Source of the DNA: Lunularia cruciata
Taxonomy: Eukaryota; Streptophyta; Marchantiopsida; Lunulariales; Lunulariaceae
DNA length: 64,000 nucleotides
Direction: 5' to 3'
Assembly (NCBI GenBank): GCA_948567375.1
Contig: OX419756.1
Location: forward strand, 68,276,333-68,340,332
This document shows positions 22,813-37,200 of this stretch, piece by piece (positions within the stretch are counted from its first letter, which is position 1; each line of letters opens with the position of its first letter). The translations under genes were made by a program, and so were the position numbers. The notes beneath the pieces are model-generated. The model saw nothing but the letters and a program-made list of their open reading frames with translations, was not told the DNA's origin and did not search any database.

Positions 22813-25800
22813 GTACTCATCGACACCCGTTGCAGATCCATAGAGCCCTCAACAAGTTTGCTGACTAACGCCAGGGATTTTCAATTTGAGACTATTTTAA
22901 TTTATTTCCTGGAGTGGACTTTGTGGGCATGTGTGCAACTACTGGTACTTTTCAGCTCTTCTATGACTTCCCACAGGCATATCTCACAGGCATTGCAGAA
23001 CAATAGGTTTGTATGGCATATTTGTATACATGTTCACATCTGTGTTGATATATGTGTCTAGTTGCGAGCCAACATTTGAAGAGATTGCGGAAGCACTTCT
23101 ACGTGTTGTAGACTGGTCCATTTTTGAGAGTAGTGGCTTCCTCCGTGTCGATTCAGAGCACATAGATCCATCTACAAGGACATTGCCTCACATGGTGATT
23201 GAAGATGAACTTGTTCAAGTGGCGAAGAATTACCTCAGGCAGGTGCTCTCTCTCTCTCCCTCTCGTAGGAAGCCCCACACCTAGTCGCCACAAGTTGATA
23301 AACTTAAAGCGAGGAAATGCTGACAGCAACGAATGTGTCAGTTTGTTTAACTGATGAAAACCTCTTTGGTTTCTTGTCAAGCACTACATCATTATGTGTG
23401 TGAACTTTCACATGCAACAAGACCGGGAAATGTCAGCACTACATGCTTGTCTCAGTATCCATAAACTGGATATTCCATAAAGGACATCTTTCTTACATGC
23501 ACGTAATAACCAACTTCCAATCAGGCTTTTGTTTCAAAGCAAGAAACCCATCAAAGTCCCTCGAACTCCTCCGGCTCCGGTAAGGTCTCCTGGGTTGACA
23601 CAAAAACAAGTTGTGGACAATACCACCAAAAGGACTTCTGTCGTGTTAGTTCTGCGAAATACAATTAGTTTCTTTTGTCATTAAGCCAGGTGCAGATTGT
23701 AGCGAATTTCGTTTTATAATCCGTATGATTCACTAATATGAGGCGAGTCGTATCCACTTGTGATTCAGCGCCCGGCAGGAACACCAACACCTAAATGTAG
23801 AGATTGGGCGATGAATCGGAGGATAGTTTGATAGACAATCGGACGCATGCGCACAGTGCCAATATATTCTTTCCTTTCATCATACCTACCGTATATCTTC
23901 GATATAACATTGGGAGAGCATCAAATTCTCAGAAAATCTCAGAATTTACTCTGACACTCCCCTTTCTCTAACCAAAAGTTCTTGTGCAACTAAATTAAAG
24001 AGGTTGATCCCTAGAAGAGTTCCAGTTGACACAGTTCAACGTAATAGTGGTGGCAGCTGCTCTCGTACATGATTCTTGCTGCTAGTCAAACTCAAGGCCC
24101 GGGCTAGACCAAAAGTTTCCGTATTCCATACGCGCTGGTTAAGTCCATATCAGTGGCCTGAACAGCTCTATTGGCTTGCAGATTGTTTACGCCAATGCTC
24201 AAGGGCCCGAAGAAATAATGAAAAGTTTTGAAAGCTTTCTAGATCTAGCAAACTTGAGTGCATATGCATTCGCGAAAGATTTTGGCTTGATGGAGAAACC
24301 ACTCGAAGAGTACAAAGACACACTTGCCAAATACAACGTGCGATCTGTCCAAGCTGAAGAGGCAAGTGCCAACGAAATCGACTGTGGTCTTGTGAGGGTG
24401 CGGTGTGGAGTTTTCAAACAAACTTTGATAGACAAAGCCCAACTCGTGAATACGTTATTGAAACAACAGGTAATCAGGAACCTCTAGGCTATCTAATTTT
24501 AGCAACGCTAAAGCATGTGCTGACATTGTGAGCAGGACCGGACACTGAAATAGAAAAGCTTAAGCTGGTCATTATCACAATAAACTATCACAATTTGTCT
24601 AACGACTCAAGCTGAACTGAAGGATCATGTCTGTAATCTTAACCCGTAAGTTGAGCTTTATGGCTTCCACTTGAGAAAAACATGTCCTAATAATAACCAT
24701 GTTATATTTTATTCATATCTAGTATGAGATATTTTCTATTGGGGCTTAGCCCCATTTTATCTCTTATTTCTTATCCTTGTACGGCTTGATGGGGGTCTCC
24801 CTATCCTTCTTGTTATCCTACGCGGTCGCCGCTTTTATCGATATTTTCCCATCTAAAAACATTCTGCTAGACCTATAAGATCCGGAGCTTTCTGCTTCTT
24901 GCGGATTGACCTTAATTTGAAGGTTTACTGTAGCCTGGGGTACTATTCTATTCTAATGATCATAATCGGTTGCTGGACACATCAGGTGCTGGGACAAATG
25001 ACGGCTGGCCATCAAGAGGTTATTGATCGTCATGAACATATTTCAAATGCAGTGGGGAAGGATCCGACCAATGCTGAAGAGGCGACTTCTCTCAGAAAGT
25101 ACGTACGACAATCTTCTGCCAAGTATATGGACTACTTTCAAAGATGGCCTCTGGTGCTCTTTGCTTGTTTCTCCTTTCCTCGCTCCTCGTTTCACATACT
25201 ATAATTACTACTCGTAATGTATCCTGTATCCTGTACGTAATGCATCCTGTATCAAGTATATTCACTTTGTTTGCTTCAATGCTGGATGTAGGTGCTTTGC
25301 TTTATCTCCGTTCTTAGCTCCTGGTTTCCTTCTCATCTTTCCCCTGCCTGCTTCTTTCATATTCTTGCTTGTTATCATGCCAGTCGAACTCCTTGGCATT
25401 TGAAATCTGAAGCAGCTAAAGTAGATACAAATTGCTTTATTTGTCATACTTTCTCTGCAAATAAAGAAAACTCGATCCTTATGTATCATGTTTATATCAT
25501 GACGCTCAGATCTTCGTATATAGATACTTCTTTGCTGCTGCCAATGAGATGGCAGTGTTAGAAAGAATGCTGGAAGAAAACAAGAGACGAGAAATGTTTC
25601 TAGAAGAGGCTCAGTTTGGTTTGCCGGAGGACGACTTCCAAAAAATGATGGTTGCTCGCGAATGGCCCAAACGAATACGTGTGATACTCAGTGTGCATCA
25701 GAGAAGGATTCAGGAAGAGTACGACCACTATGAAGCTGAACTTAAAAAGCGTCGCATAGAGTTCAACAAGCAACTTGAGAGGTAAGTTAATTTGGACATG

Positions 25801-28800
25801 TACCTCCGACTTGTCGCTATCATCAAAGCAGACCTCATATTTATTGACTGTTGGAGGAAGAAATGAGATGACAATCGAGAAAATTTCAGTCAGAAATATC
25901 GTTAGGAGCACTAAGCATATACTGGATATGGTTATTGTTGGGGACATTGTTACAGTTACGGTGAAGAGATCAAGAAATTTGAGACCTACGGGGACATCGA
26001 GAAAAGCCCAGTTATCGGAAAATTGGCCGTGGTATGGTTTTCAGACCTCACTCTTACCCAGGCAATTACAGCGTGCGTGCATTATAGTAATTGGGATGCA
26101 GTAATTGAGAGAGCATTGCAGTAAAGGGGATGTAGACTTCATATTCGAACCATTCAGCATCTTTCCGCAACTTTTTGCATGGACACTATATTGTTGAAGG
26201 CTACTTCGGCACTGTCGTTGACACTATATCGTCGTGCGTATAAATATTCCTTAATGACAGGACATGTCCAAGGGTCTTGAAGCCTCGAATGATATTGCCC
26301 AGCTCATTAACAACGAAGAGGGGTACTTTGGGATGCCGCCTTCGCGTTTCCCACAAATCCAAACACTTGCACAGGCCCTTGAGCCCTACCTAAAACTATG
26401 GGGAATTGCGGATTCTTTCAAGAAAAGTGAGGAGGAATGGATGATCGCTTGGTTGAACACCCTCGACACTGAGAAGATCGAGGGAGAGGTAACGAGAGGA
26501 GCACACGGTCCTGCAAAACGTGAACCAAATATCTGTACTTCAGGAGAATAAGCGACTGAACTTGGCTTCCATGCATCGATATGCCGAACAGATATCAGGC
26601 CGTCTGTGTGCACACACCAAATACTTGATATGGGACTTACACCCCTTTAACCCACCTCACTTGTATGATTTTAAAGGTTATGACATGGTGGAGGACGATA
26701 TTCAAATTGGTGAAGCAATTTACTGATGTTCTGCCAGAGCCGGCGAAAGTTGCTGTGGCTCTGAAAGCACTTCTAGATCGTTTTAAAGATTGTATACCGC
26801 TTCTTAAGTGCCTCTGCAATCCAGGTGAGTTTAAAGTCACATGCATAAGTCGATGGCACGGGCAGTTACTGTAGCTATTGGTCGTAAGCTTTTTGCGAGG
26901 ACTTTGATATGATGATTATATTGCTCGCAGCTTTATCGATATTCCAAGATAGGTAGACATGACAAGCATGTGCAGCTAATCCTGGTCCTCTCGTAGTTAG
27001 GGCTTCGAGCGCGCCACTTCCTCCAGATTTCTCAAGTCGTTGGGTTTGATGTTCACAATGATGATGGTACCAATTTTCGCCAGCTACTTCGGCTTCAGGT
27101 GTGAATTCCTTAGACATGCCCAGCACTGCTGAGGATTCCCAAGTTGGCCCGTAAATAAATGTACAAGACCTCTAGAACTTGGATACCGTGCCAACATTTT
27201 ACTACAGCTGAGCTCGAGTCTCCATCAATATTGCGGCAATAACCGAGCTCGAGAAACATAAGCTCTAACTCTTATTCTTTTGGAAATAGAAAATTTGCTC
27301 TAATTTTCTCTCTGGAGTTTTCCAACTCCCGAATTGACGTGATAAAACTATGACCTCCTCAGTGTTTTTAGTCATAGCATCGACGAGAACAAAAGCACTT
27401 CGCAGAGAGGACATGTTTTACAAGTCATACTATCCACGCACCCTCTAATCTTCAACTCAAAGTAAGGACCACGGTTCGGAAAAGCAAGCTATGATTGGTA
27501 ATACTTTGTGTAAGTGTAATTCTTTTCAGATAATTTGCTAACTTCAAGTACACTGCACGGACCCGGGGCCTCCAGATTGACGAGCACATTGTTAAACTTG
27601 AGGAAATAAGCGAATATGCTAGCAAAGAATTTGCGTTGGAGCGATCTCTCGATACGATGGAAACTGATTGGACGCCTCTGAAGTTCGAGGTACATTCCTA
27701 CTTCCAGCTCTTTTGGACTTCCTGCATCGTGTGAAAATTTCCTTGCAATCATACCGAACGTTAATGTAATCACATATGAACGGGTACGGCGGCTCCGGCA
27801 TCTATCCTCGTCTGGTTAAACTGACCATGTCCATCCTGCCGAATTCAAATCGGTTTCTGCCTGAAGCTGACTGCGTACAAAATCTGATATTTAGTTTTGA
27901 TCAGGATTGTATTGAGATGGATTGTTCAGTACACGTATTGTGGGACGGTGGTAACATGTAATTGTCGCGCAAAATGTCCAGATATTCGTTTCTTATAATC
28001 CTCAAATGATGAATTACACTTGTGGTAATCAAGTGGTTATGTACATGTCCGTGAACTGATTCAAGATCCAATTCCGAGGTTAACCTAACCTTATAATTCG
28101 CAATAAATATCCGCTGTCAGGAAATGAGGAAGATCTGCTGATTTCGGGCATTCCAGTACACTTTACTTCTGATTCTGCGCACGACAACTCTTTTCATGAG
28201 AACACAGAAGCATCACTAAATCTAGTTAGTTCTTATCTAACATTTCAATATTTTGTTTTGCAGTTCTCCTTATATAAAAACACCGGTGCCAACATACTGA
28301 AGGGTGGTCCCATAGAAGAAGCTCAGCTCATGCTAGACGAACACATTGTAAAGACGCAGAACATGTTGGCTTCTGCTTTTGCTGCCCCGTTCCAAGGACG
28401 CCTCGAAATATGGCTTGGAAAGGTCAGCTTTCCACTAATGCTGGGAACTGAAGGTGCTAATATGTTTGAACGGATTGGAATCTTGATGCAACGTTTCTTT
28501 GTGAGAGAAGCTTACAAGAGCTTATGTTGTGGACTCAAGGGCCCTACGAGAGTACCAGGCATATTTTCGTCGAAGCGATGGCAAGTAAAACATTCTGAGA
28601 GAGGCCTGAAAGTAGTTTTCGAGTTGTCTAATTAAATGGATCATGATATTGTAGGTAACTCTACTGCAACAAATTTTGGTGGAGTGGCTGAAGATGCAAG
28701 CATCATGGATGTATTTAGAGCCTATATTTGGCTCAGAGGACATTCTCGAGCAGATGCCAAAGGAGGGTACTTTGTTCCATGGAAACGACAAAGTGTGGCG

Positions 28801-31800
28801 TAGAATCATGCAAGATGCCGAGAAGTGTACTATTATGCTTGATGTAAGTCTCGAGGCACAAATTCCTGAACTCCGTTGAGCATGATTGAATTATTTATGC
28901 TGGAACTTTACATGACTTACTAATTGCACTGATAGTAGTTCTACACCTGGGGGAACTTGGAGAATCTAGCTGGTACTTACAATGCATAAATCATCAAATC
29001 TGTATTTGATTTGTGGTGTTCTGACTCTGCTATAATATAGTAACAGTCACACGCATCTGTCTGGAAATCGTCATTCAGTTCATGATTCTCCACATTCTCA
29101 CAGCTTTCACAGTAATCACATGATTTACAGTTATCGACATTGAACTTGAAACTTATACCGAAGTTAAATCTAGGAAGACGATAGACGGAGCTCAGTATCG
29201 ATAGACGGAGCTTAGTATCTTGTTAACATCTTTATGAGACTATAACCTTGTAGAGTTGAAATTACAGTCAATATATATCATGCTCTTTACTAACTTGGTA
29301 CAACTATTTGTATATCGTAACTTTCTAGTTTGAGTTCACAAGAAACCTTATTTTTCATTTTTCACTGTTTTCTTGAATTGAGATTTAGTTAACGCTTTTC
29401 CTTAAAATTGGTTCTTCTCTTGCAGGCATGCGCAATCCAAAACCTTCTTGATGATTTGAAAAGAAGCAACGTGGATCTGGATATAGTACAGAAAGGATTG
29501 AACTACTACCTCGAGACAAAGCGCCTTGCTTTTCCACGTTTCTTTTTTCTGTCAAACGACGAGCTTCTGGAGATCCTCTCTGAAACAAAGGACCCGTTAA
29601 GAGTGCAACCATTTCTGAAGAAGTGCTTCGAAGGCATCAACATGCTAGTCTTTGACGCCAACCTGGATATCAAATCGATGGTTAGCGTGGAGAAGGAAAA
29701 AATAGATTTTACCAGGATAACCAATCCAAAGTTTGCCAAGGGAAATGTTGAGAGATGGTTGATCGAAGTCGAGAAAATAATGAGAGAAACTCTTAAGGTG
29801 TGTTGAACACATCCTACGCGGTCGCCTTTTCTTTAGTTAAACACCTCACACTTCAAAACATGTGCATGTACGGCCGGGATCGTTAGAGAGGTGGTTAAGA
29901 GACTTTTTATTTCCCCATGTTCGGTAGTCAAAGTAGCGTGACCTAGCGGCACATCGAAATCTGTATTACTGAATTGAGACAGAAGGATTTCTAAGTACGA
30001 TTTTGTGCTTGGACGAAGCTTAGAGCTTTCTGGCGACGATTGGAAAACGTAGACTGCATCAGATTCTTTTCTCCTTTATTTTAGCTGCGACGAAAAGCTG
30101 CTGTATATGATAGTTCGAATGCCATGGATACCAGAATCGTTGCAGTTCAAACGAAGCTCTGTGATGCTCTATGTATCTACTTGTTAAACTTCAGAGTCTC
30201 GGGCCAGCTAAGTACTAGGATTTTTCAGTCAGACGATAAAGAATTTGATCTGTGGATCTTGAAGGAAGTCCTAGTGAAGAGTGGACAGCGTCCATTGATA
30301 GAACTGGAAATACATGCAATCACAGGTGGTCGCTCAAGATGCTGTTATCGACTATGCTCTTTCAAACCGATCAAAGTGGATCCTTAAATGGCCGGGGATG
30401 ATAGTTCTCTCGGCGTCTCAAATACATTGGACGAGGGAGGTGGTCGAAGCAATACAAATTGGAGGAGAAATTGGACTGAAAGGTTATGAAGACAAGTGTT
30501 CACTACAACTCCAAGATCTTGTGCAGCTGGTAAGTTCAAGTTATCTTACAAGCAAAAATTCAGCTTTCACACAATAGCAATTAATGTCTTCCTGACAGAC
30601 AAGTTCTTAGATGAGACTTCACAACATTCTACACTGATTGATTGAAACAGAAAACTTGTACCATAGCTAGCCTTGTTTGATATGAAATACCAGAATATTT
30701 CTCTGTTTTTCTAAATTAGCGAAGTGGGCAACTAACACAAAGTTTGACATCTTTTTTCAGGTGAGGGGAGAATTGACAACACTAGAGAGGTTCACAATTG
30801 GAGCTTTATGCGTGGTTGATGTCCATGCAAGAGATGTTGTTACATTGTTGAAGGAATCTGGAGTCACGAAAGATACAGATTTTGAGTGGCTTTGCCAACT
30901 TCGGTATTCTATAACAGAGGGAGCGGTATGATCTGAGAATTGCGTTCCGAGCAAGCCACTATGTTCTTTTAGATATTCTTTTCTCAGCTTTTCTTCCAAG
31001 CAGCTCTAATCACTGTCCCAAGTGTCTCAAAACCATTTCGCAGGAACTAACATTTAGTTGGTCTGGATTTAGTGCTGAAATGCATTTACTGTACTTCACA
31101 GGTGAAACTCATAGCTCTTCATTGTGATGAAACAGGTGATCGTCATGATGGTTAATGCAGTTCGAAACTATGGTTATGAGTACTTAGGGAACAGTGCTCG
31201 TCTTGTTATCACACCGCTCACTGATAGATGCTACCGAACACTCATGGGAGCCTTACATCTTAATTTGGGAGGTGCGCCAGAGGGACCTGCCGGTACAGGG
31301 AAGACAGAGACCACAAAGGATCTTGCTAAGGTTCATTACCGTCAATTATATTTCATATCATTTGATGTCCCATTTACTCCATCTCCTTCCGGGTTTCTTA
31401 GTTCTTCTGCACTTTCACCATTGCAATTTACCATATGCAGACTTCTGTTCGTGGAATTTGCAGGCTCTTGCGATGCAGTGTGTAGTGTTTAACTGCTCGG
31501 ACGGACTCGATTATCTTGCCATGGGAAAATTTTTCAAAGGTCTTGCAGCCTCAGGGGCTTGGGCCTGCTTCGATGAATTTAATCGAATTGACTTGGAGGT
31601 GCTATCTGTTATAGCTCAGCAGATTCTGACCATCCAGAGAGCTATTATGGCGGGAGTGACACGATTCAATTTCGAGGGAACTGATTTACCGCTGATTCCT
31701 ACATGCACAACCTTCATAACAATGAACCCTGGTTATGCTGGTAGGTCCGAACTACCAGATAACCTGAAAGCCCTCTTCCGCCCTGTGGCAATGATGGTTC

Positions 31801-34201
31801 CAAACTACGCCATGATCGGGTAAGCTAATAAGTTGAGAAATATATCATGGATCATGAATATAGAGATCTTTGCGCATGCCATTCAAGGGCCGGTTCATGT
31901 GGAAACTCATTGCTTCCAATAATTTTTTTAACGTTAACGGGCTTTGTAGTTTATCAGGTATCATGTACGTGAATCAAGTTGGTTCTCATAAGCTGAGTTA
32001 GTATCAATACGACGCTCTTACCATACATTTTGTTTTTAAGAGATGCCTAGTCTGTGCTGAATTCAACAGCCTCAGGTGTCGGTGAGACCCTTTACTTTGA
32101 TGCCGGATAGCCACCAGCTAATCCTTAATTAGTTAGTCAAGCAAATTGTGACTCTTACTTTGATGATCCAATCTGCTGCAGGGAAATTACTCTTTATTCT
32201 TATGGGTATCTAAATGCTCGTGATATGGCGAGGAAGCTTGTCGCAACTTACCGACTTTGTAGCGAGCAACTCTCCTCTCAGGTTAAATCTAGCTGTAAAT
32301 ACATAGATGTTCTAGTTTTCTTTGAAGCTAGTTCTTATCTAGGTTCTGATGGTGTATAGTACTGTCCCCAAATGATGGATTCAGAACAGGAGAGCTCATA
32401 CTGATCATGATATTGCAGCTGACACTCGAGTTCTGTAGATACCGTAATTCCCCATGGATTTTATTCGTATCCTTCGCAATCTGCCTGCGGTTCATGAAGA
32501 ATGGAAGAACATAGTCCAGACGTCACGCGCATTGACAATCCAGATCAATTAAGAAAGGCACATACATGTAGACAGAAAAGTCAGTGCCCATACGAACATT
32601 GTAATTGCCGTTCGTCACTAAATCTCCGGATTGAACCATTGCCCCAAGCATACGAGTAATAGTGAAACAAATGAGCGACGATAACTTTCGTGGGTTAGAT
32701 CGGGTGCCGTTTTACTGCATGCGAGAAAATTACAGTACATTGCGGCTTCGATAACACTGAATGACATTTCTGCCGTCATAGCTTGTTGATTCTCTTTCTG
32801 TTTCCAGGATCATTACGATTACGGAATGAGAGCAGTAATAGCTGTCCTAAGAGCAGCTGGAAATTTGAAAAGAAGGTACCGCGAAGATGACGAAGCCGTA
32901 CTGATGTTGCGTGCCATCCGAGATGTGAATCTTCCAAAGTTTTTATCTCACGACATTCCACTTTTTGAGGGAATCATGTCAGATTTGTTTCCGGGCGTGG
33001 TATGATTCTTCAGACACGTATACAAATGTCGTTATCTTCTTATCATGTTCATATGCTCATGGTTGACCATATGCAAGACTTGAAATGCTGCCTGGTTTCT
33101 TGAATTGCTTCGACTTAATTACGAATGTGCCGACAGACCTTTGTTGAGAAACAGCTTTATCGTCACCGAATCAGACCATGAGCAAATGATATTTGCCAAC
33201 AGGAGTACGGAAGAGTCTCTATTCTAATGAAGTGAAATCCAATCGCTTTTCAGATTCTACCAGCACCAGATTATGTCAACATTGTCAATCGTGTCAAGGA
33301 AAATTGTAAGAAAGAAAACCTTCAACCAACAGAAGTGTTCTGCAAAAAGATTTTGGAGTTGTATGAGATGATCATTGTTCGACATGGCCTGATGTTGGTT
33401 GGCTACTCATTTGGAGCGAAGACAAGTGCCTACAAGATCCTTGCAATGTCTCTAACGGATCTGTGTACTGCTGGCCTCAACAACGAAAACACATCAAAGT
33501 ACGCTCGCAAAAAAATCAGACTTCGTATTTTCATATACACATGCAATTCGAAACTGCTGCAACATTTAGTTCTTGATTATAGAAAGAGGCTATCCGACCT
33601 TTTCTGTTATTGCTTGAGGAGCAAGTGGGCTCCCAAACTAGGCCTTCAAAGTACAGACAATGCCTCTTTTGTAAATGGTCCCTTAGCTCAGCAGTCCGGT
33701 GGAAATAAAGTCACATGTATATATCACAGCTCCTTCTCAAACTCCATGGTGCATTCACAGGTATAAGATATTAAATCCGAAGTCTATAACCATGGGCCAG
33801 CTCTACGGACAGTTTGATCCTGTGTCTCACGAGTGGACAGATGGGGTTCTAGCCACTACTTTCAGGCAAATGTCTATTGATACAAGCCCTGACCGGAACT
33901 GGCTTATTTTTGATGGCCCCGTCGATGCTATCTGGATCGAAAATATGAACACAGTGAGTTTTCAGACATGGTTGCATGTTCCTCGGTTGGACGGTCCTCC
34001 TTCGGTTTGGCACATAGCAGGAGCGTATTGCTTATGCCGTCGCAACGTTTTGCATCATTCTGCTAAACAGTACTAGCTATGTTAGTTGTGATAATCTCTA
34101 GTTTAGTGACTAGATACATGATTAGGCTAGATACATGATTAAGGCGAAGTGAGGGTGCAGCCTCAATTAGGGCTTTGCAGAGCAACCTGCTAGAGCTTGC
34201 T

Positions 34202-34238
<37 letters not shown>

Positions 34239-37200
34239 GAGTGCTCTCTGCTCATGTTAAGGTAAGTTCTCATACAAGTACCATTTCCAAGACTTTGTAC
34301 CTTGTTTAAGGTGTGTTCTATGCTGCTTCCCATTGGAGTACCTTTCATGCTGTGTGAATGTTGCTGTGTATTATCTTTGAAGGCGCTGAGAGAGAGTGAA
34401 TTGAATATTGCTAAATGCAATCAATAATATCTACTTTGGTGAGACTAGGAAGCTGAGTGCTAGTATGTCTGATACATAGGAAATCATTGTCATCATTGTC
34501 ATAATGACTGAGTATAGACCATCTACTTCAAAGACTAGGAAGAAAGGTTCTCATCAAGCTATATTAGACTGCATGATGCTAGGATGACTCGGACGTATAT
34601 ATGATGCACCCCTCTCATGATCATGCCAAATAGACCGAAAATCAATTTAAAGAAGTGCTTGAGGAGCTGCCTCATGTTTACCAGTTGACTTAAGCTTCTA
34701 TTTGACAAGAGCAGCTAGTAATGCTGTGACCAAACTCCTGAAGGTACTGGACGACAATAAGAAGCTGTGCTTGATGAGTGGAGAAATTATTCAAATGACT
34801 GCGTCGATGAACTTGATTTTTGAGGTGCAAGATCTTGCCGCCGCTTCTCCGGCCACTGTCTCCCGCTGTGGGATGATATATGTGGAACCTTCAACTTTGG
34901 GTTGGAGACCCCTTTTGAGATCATGGCTTGTAGCTCTTCCAGAGCCTATGCAGGAGAGATACAGAGAGCAGATAGCTAAACTGTGCGAGTGGCTTCTACC
35001 TCCTTGCCTGCGATGTGTGCACAAGAATTGCAAGCTCGTGATGCCCATGCAGGTACGTATTAACCATCATCTAGTAGTCTACGTCTCAAACGTTCATGTT
35101 CTTTACCATTGTCCATGTCTTTACGCGATTGTGCGCATATTTAGAAGTAGATATGCGCACCATCGCTTCCTTTTTTGACAGATCTAGATAACTCAAGGAG
35201 CCCCCGAGACAAGTGACGTTCTAGTTTCTAGTTGAATACTGACTTTAAGACGCCAGGGGCTTGCTTTACTTTCTTACATGAACCATGCCGATGTTTCGTG
35301 GAAAATAGGCTTTTTTACTGCCGACAAGGATTGACTAACTAGTTACAGTTGATGGAAATCTGAACAAAGGAGTCGTCTAAATCTCTGAATGTGCGGTCGT
35401 TAGGAACAAAATATGGTGCAAGGCATGCTCCGTATCTTAACCTGCCTCTGTCAACCGGAACTGACGGACAGTAAGTTCACTATCTAAGCAGTATCATGAA
35501 GATGAATTCTCTCTCACAAGTTCTAGAAACAGTAAACAAAGATCCTGTATTGCTGTGTTTCTCGTAATGAGCGTGTTCTTAGTTTTACCTATTAAAAAAA
35601 TGCAAGTGCAATAGGAAAATAAGAGACATTTGATTTGCACATTTGATGTGATGCTTTAGTTTGGGTTTTATTACCGTCACAAAATTCACTGGTTTTGTTC
35701 AATACAGAGATTCAGTCGGAGAAGATGGATGGTAATCTGAGGGCTACGTGGGTCGATTGTATGACGCTCTTCGCGTTAGTGTGGTCTGTGGGGGCCTGTA
35801 TGGACACAGATCAACGATTGAAATTCGATCACCTCTTGAAGAAGCTTCTGGTACTTATCGTACTTTTCCGACACCGTACCAGTGTTGATGTTCCAGATCA
35901 AGATTCGTTCTATTGAAGTTGAATACTCTGATGACTAGATGGTTATAGTTTCACAATTGATTGCAGCCACGCTAGAGCTCTAGGTCCTCGTTACTCTGAA
36001 AAGTGGAACCAAAGTCACACTAAACCTTTTGAAACGGGTCGTGTTAACTTCATGTCAGTACCATCTTGATTACTCTATTCGGACCTGTAGTAACAGATTT
36101 TGTCTTGAATGTTCAGGCAAATCAGCCACCGGAAGAGTACAAACCTTATATATTAACTCCAGCTCGAAAAGTGGCGATCAATTTTCCGGATGGTAAATCG
36201 GTTTATGATTGCGTTTTCAGGAAAGATAAAGGGAAGTGGGGTCTGTGGTTGGACTTCGTCGATGATCAAGGACCAGCGTTAGAGGCAGACTTCGTAAAAA
36301 TCATTGTGTCTACTGCTGATACTGCCAAGTACAACTTCATGTTCCAAACTATCATTGAAAAGAATATGCCACTATTGTTAGCTGGTCCAACAGGAACGGG
36401 GAAGTCTGTCTACATCAAGCAATATTTGATGAAGTTAGATGCCACCAAGTAAGTTTTCTTTACCGGAAGAACATTAGCAACATTTCCATGTTGTTAATGA
36501 CTTCACTTGAATAGCTACAGCTATAGTTCGTTTCAAGAGATTGTCCGTTTTCTGCTTTAAATCAATTCAAGGCTCTGTTTACCAGCACTTGCGCATGCGC
36601 AACTTCAGAATAATTAACTGCTCCTGTTGTTTTCTGCAGATGGCAGTCAATGTTTTTCAACTTTTCAGCTCAGACAAGTGCAAATCAGACACAAGACATC
36701 ATAGATGGAAAGCTTATCAAAAGAAGACCAGGAGTTTTTGGCCCGCAGAAAGGAAAACAGTGTGTCATATTTGTTGACGACCTCAGTATGCCCGCATTAG
36801 AAAAGTATGGTGCTCAGCCACCGATTGAGTTACTTCGCCAGTGGATGGACCATCACGGCTGGTATGTCTTCCAATTCTTTCATTACTTTCTAGAATTTTG
36901 TCATCACATATCAATTCGCCATCTTGGTAGTTAAGCTTATCGTTCTGAGGGTCTTTAGTTGCGATGATTTAATTAGTGCACGTAGTTTAATTAGTGCGCA
37001 GATAATTCTCAAATGCCTTGATATCGTAAACGGGAAGTTGATATTGTGTTACTAAGCATGCTTGAAATTGAGTCGCAGTCAGAGTTGATCATAGAGCTGA
37101 CAGTTTTACCACAAGTTTGGAGGTCATACAATTGATCTGTTCGTTCGGAGGTATTATGCAGGTATGATCGGAACGACCTAACCTTCAGGAATATTGAGGA

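Noticed and set aside
26520..26676. Extra dynein exon ([16 protein letters not shown])
   Set aside because: Joining 26,488 directly to 26,677 restores normal family sequence, and including this stretch would insert residues not seen in related dyneins.
30124..30320. Extra exon between linker exons 21 and 22
   Set aside because: The 29,797/30,326 junction keeps frame and family sequence. The intervening frame has no dynein similarity.
31194..31823. Long 209-codon open frame taken as one protein
   Set aside because: It merges out-of-frame intron sequence with the real AAA1 exon at 31,464-31,819. The splice signals and the family sequence support the split exons.
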